7,603 nucleotides of DNA from Marinilabiliaceae bacterium. Its GTDB lineage: Bacteria > Bacteroidota > Bacteroidia > Bacteroidales > Marinilabiliaceae. Positions 6,694-7,603 of the stretch are shown here, one piece after another. The notes below the pieces were generated by a model, which ran no database searches, had not been told where the DNA came from, and saw only the letters and a list, made by a program, of their open reading frames with translations. The position numbers were made by a program, and so were the translations under genes. The stretch lies in the NCBI GenBank assembly GCA_027010905.1, contig JALVBA010000226.1:1-7603 (forward strand), written 5' to 3'. The stretch's first letter is position 1. The number at the start of each line of letters is the position of its first letter.

Positions 6694-6738
6694 GTTAAAA
6701 GTATGAACTTTTTACTTTTAACTTTCTACTTTTAACTT
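6694..6738 (+). repeat. AT-rich direct and inverted repeat between waaA and the RNase HI gene
   Basis: TACTTTTAAC occurs at 6713-6722 and again at 6727-6736 (14-bp period), and its exact reverse complement GTTAAAAGTA lies at 6694-6703. The first arm can pair with either copy, so two alternative AT-only-core hairpins are possible. It fills most of the 63-bp spacer and ends 6 nt before the RNase HI start codon. It lacks a G+C stem and T-run, so it is not a clear terminator. I see no TAnnTTTG element here, so the RNase HI gene may be co-transcribed with waaA. Confidence 0.7.
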
Positions 6739-6744
6739 AATTAG

Positions 6745-7359
6745 ATGGCTAAAAAAGTTTATGTTGTATGGAAAGGTCGTAAAACCGGAGTGTTTGAATC
6801 CTGGGAGGAGTGCAAGGGTGCTATTGAAGGGTACACCGGAGCACAATACAAAGGTTTTGAAAACAGGACACAAGCAGAGTATGCCTATGCGCATCCCACC
6901 AAGATAAAGAGTGGATACAACAAGACTAAGAGGAGTGTGAGAACGAGCACGGCCCAAATTGTCTGGGACAGCCTCTCTGTTGATGCGGCCTGTAGCGGGA
7001 ATCCCGGAGTGATGGAGTATCAGGGGGTACACACAAAATCAAAGAAGACTATCTTTCACCAGAAGTATCCGTTGGGAACAAATAATATTGGAGAGTTTCT
7101 GGCCATTGTTCATGGCATATCCTACCTGAAAAAGGAGGGTGTAAAACTACCCATTTATACTGACTCAAGGACGGCAATGAGCTGGGTTAGAAATAAGAAG
7201 TGTAAAACGAAGCTTCCCGAAAACGCAAAAACTAAAAATCTGTTTGACGTAGTGAGAAGAGCCGAGGCATGGCTTCGTGAAAATAGTTTTGATATCCCTA
7301 TTCTTAAGTGGGATACAAAGGGCTGGGGCGAGATTCCGGCTGATTTTGGCAGGAAATAG
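6745..7359 (+). CDS. rnhA: Ribonuclease HI with N-terminal viroplasmin-like domain
   Basis: Endonuclease that cuts the RNA strand of RNA-DNA hybrids, removing primers and R-loops. The 204-aa protein has two parts. Residues 3-48 (KKVYVVWKGRKTGVFESWEE and on to QAEYAYA) match the caulimovirus viroplasmin-like/hybrid-binding domain found at the N-terminus of many RNases H. After a basic linker (about 51-70) comes the RNase H fold, with the four acidic catalytic residues in place: Asp80 (SVDAACSGNPG), Glu117 (NNIGEFLAIVHG), Asp140 (IYTDS) and Asp200 (PADFGRK). The segment before the last Asp reads KWDTKGWGEIPADFGRK, where the E. coli enzyme has a His-containing loop; I recall this ending from other Bacteroidota RNases HI, so it is probably normal. 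The start is supported by the viroplasmin motif beginning at residue 3. I see no clear Shine-Dalgarno sequence. Confidence 0.94.
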   Translation: MAKKVYVVWKGRKTGVFESWEECKGAIEGYTGAQYKGFENRTQAEYAYAHPTKIKSGYNKTKRSVRTSTAQIVWDSLSVDAACSGNPGVMEYQGVHTKSKKTIFHQKYPLGTNNIGEFLAIVHGISYLKKEGVKLPIYTDSRTAMSWVRNKKCKTKLPENAKTKNLFDVVRRAEAWLRENSFDIPILKWDTKGWGEIPADFGRK

Positions 7360-7603
7360 GGTTGCTCCGGAAGTAAAAAATATGCCATTTAGTCTCTAAC
7401 CTGAATTATGCATAAACTTGGTTTCAAGGTAAGAAATCCATTTCTTGCATTTCATATCCAACTACAGTGGTGGAAGAATGTTTGGATTATGTAGTAAGTG
7501 ATGATTATTATTTAGAATATTTACAAATAACACATTATTTTTCATCAAAAAGAGGGTGAATTTACGAATCAGGGCATAGCTATCCCACGTGCAATTTATT
7601 ACT
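7360..7603. other. Unassigned non-coding tail with small palindromes
   Basis: I see no credible gene in these 244 bases. The region holds several short symmetric elements: TTATGCATAA (7406-7415), CTTG/CAAG (7417-7428), AAGAAATCCATTTCTT (7431-7446) and GGGCATAGCTATCCC (7572-7586) next to CACGTG (7586-7591). There is no convincing terminator just after RNase HI. The short frames present (28 codons on + from 7408; 19 codons on - from 7455 to 7396) lack support. The region may be an intergenic spacer or the decayed edge of an insertion sequence; the data do not decide. Confidence 0.5.
7406..7446. repeat. Cluster of three adjacent small palindromes
   Basis: Three inverted repeats lie almost end to end: the perfect 10-bp palindrome TTATGCATAA (7406-7415), CTTG-GTTT-CAAG (7417-7428), and AAGAAAT-CC-ATTTCTT (7431-7446), a 7-bp perfect stem with a 2-base spacer. 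Short stems like these could be protein-binding sites or remnants of mobile-element ends. No T-run follows the last stem, so it is not a standard terminator. Confidence 0.55.

Noticed and set aside
6718..7032. 104-codon - strand open frame across the start of the RNase HI gene
   Set aside because: It is antisense to a clear viroplasmin/RNase H coding region and has no protein motif.
7408..7494. 28-codon + strand frame starting MHKLGFKVRN
   Set aside because: Too short, no recognisable motif, no ribosome-binding site, and it lies across a cluster of palindromes.
1..7603. CRISPR array, tRNA or rRNA genes, toxin-antitoxin or phage-defence genes
   Set aside because: I looked for regularly spaced repeats, cloverleaf-like stretches and small paired genes and saw none; all sizeable frames are accounted for by the listed genes.

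Overview
The window looks like a chromosomal segment from a member of the Bacteroidota, probably the order Bacteroidales. The evidence is a DUF4296-type lipoprotein, an RNase HI with an N-terminal viroplasmin-like domain, AT-rich intergenic DNA, mostly weak Shine-Dalgarno signals, and several matches to the Bacteroidota -7 promoter element TAnnTTTG. I cannot assign a genus. All recognisable genes are on the + strand.

Layout. Positions 1-86 are the 3' end of a group II intron: a well-formed domain V hairpin, a domain VI hairpin with a bulged branch-point A, and the terminal ACTCGAT. The rest of the intron, including any reverse transcriptase, lies upstream of the window. A short AT-rich spacer leads to a polyprenyl-phosphate sugar-1-phosphate transferase (215-1609), the membrane enzyme type that starts capsule or exopolysaccharide repeat units. 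Next comes a three-gene cluster whose start and stop codons overlap as ATGA: a DUF4296 lipoprotein (1696-2523), a small protein resembling the two ends of an amidohydrolase without the catalytic barrel (2520-3110), and a CysQ-like 3'(2'),5'-bisphosphate nucleotidase (3107-3928). After 171 bp with a plausible promoter come phosphoglycerate kinase (4100-5365) and a clear intrinsic terminator. Then come the lipid A Kdo transferase (5461-6681), with a promoter element almost touching its start codon, a short AT-rich repeat, and RNase HI (6745-7359). The last 244 bases (7360-7603) hold no recognisable gene but several small palindromes.

The genes do not form one pathway. Two act on cell-surface glycans (sugar transferase, Kdo transferase), one in glycolysis (Pgk), one in nucleotide and sulfur housekeeping (CysQ) and one on RNA-DNA hybrids (RNase HI). 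Most of the window is ordinary core genome. The parts most worth a second look are the group II intron end, the barrel-less amidohydrolase-like protein inside a translationally coupled cluster, and the palindrome-rich unassigned tail. I did not find convincing evidence of a new multi-gene defence or mobile system.
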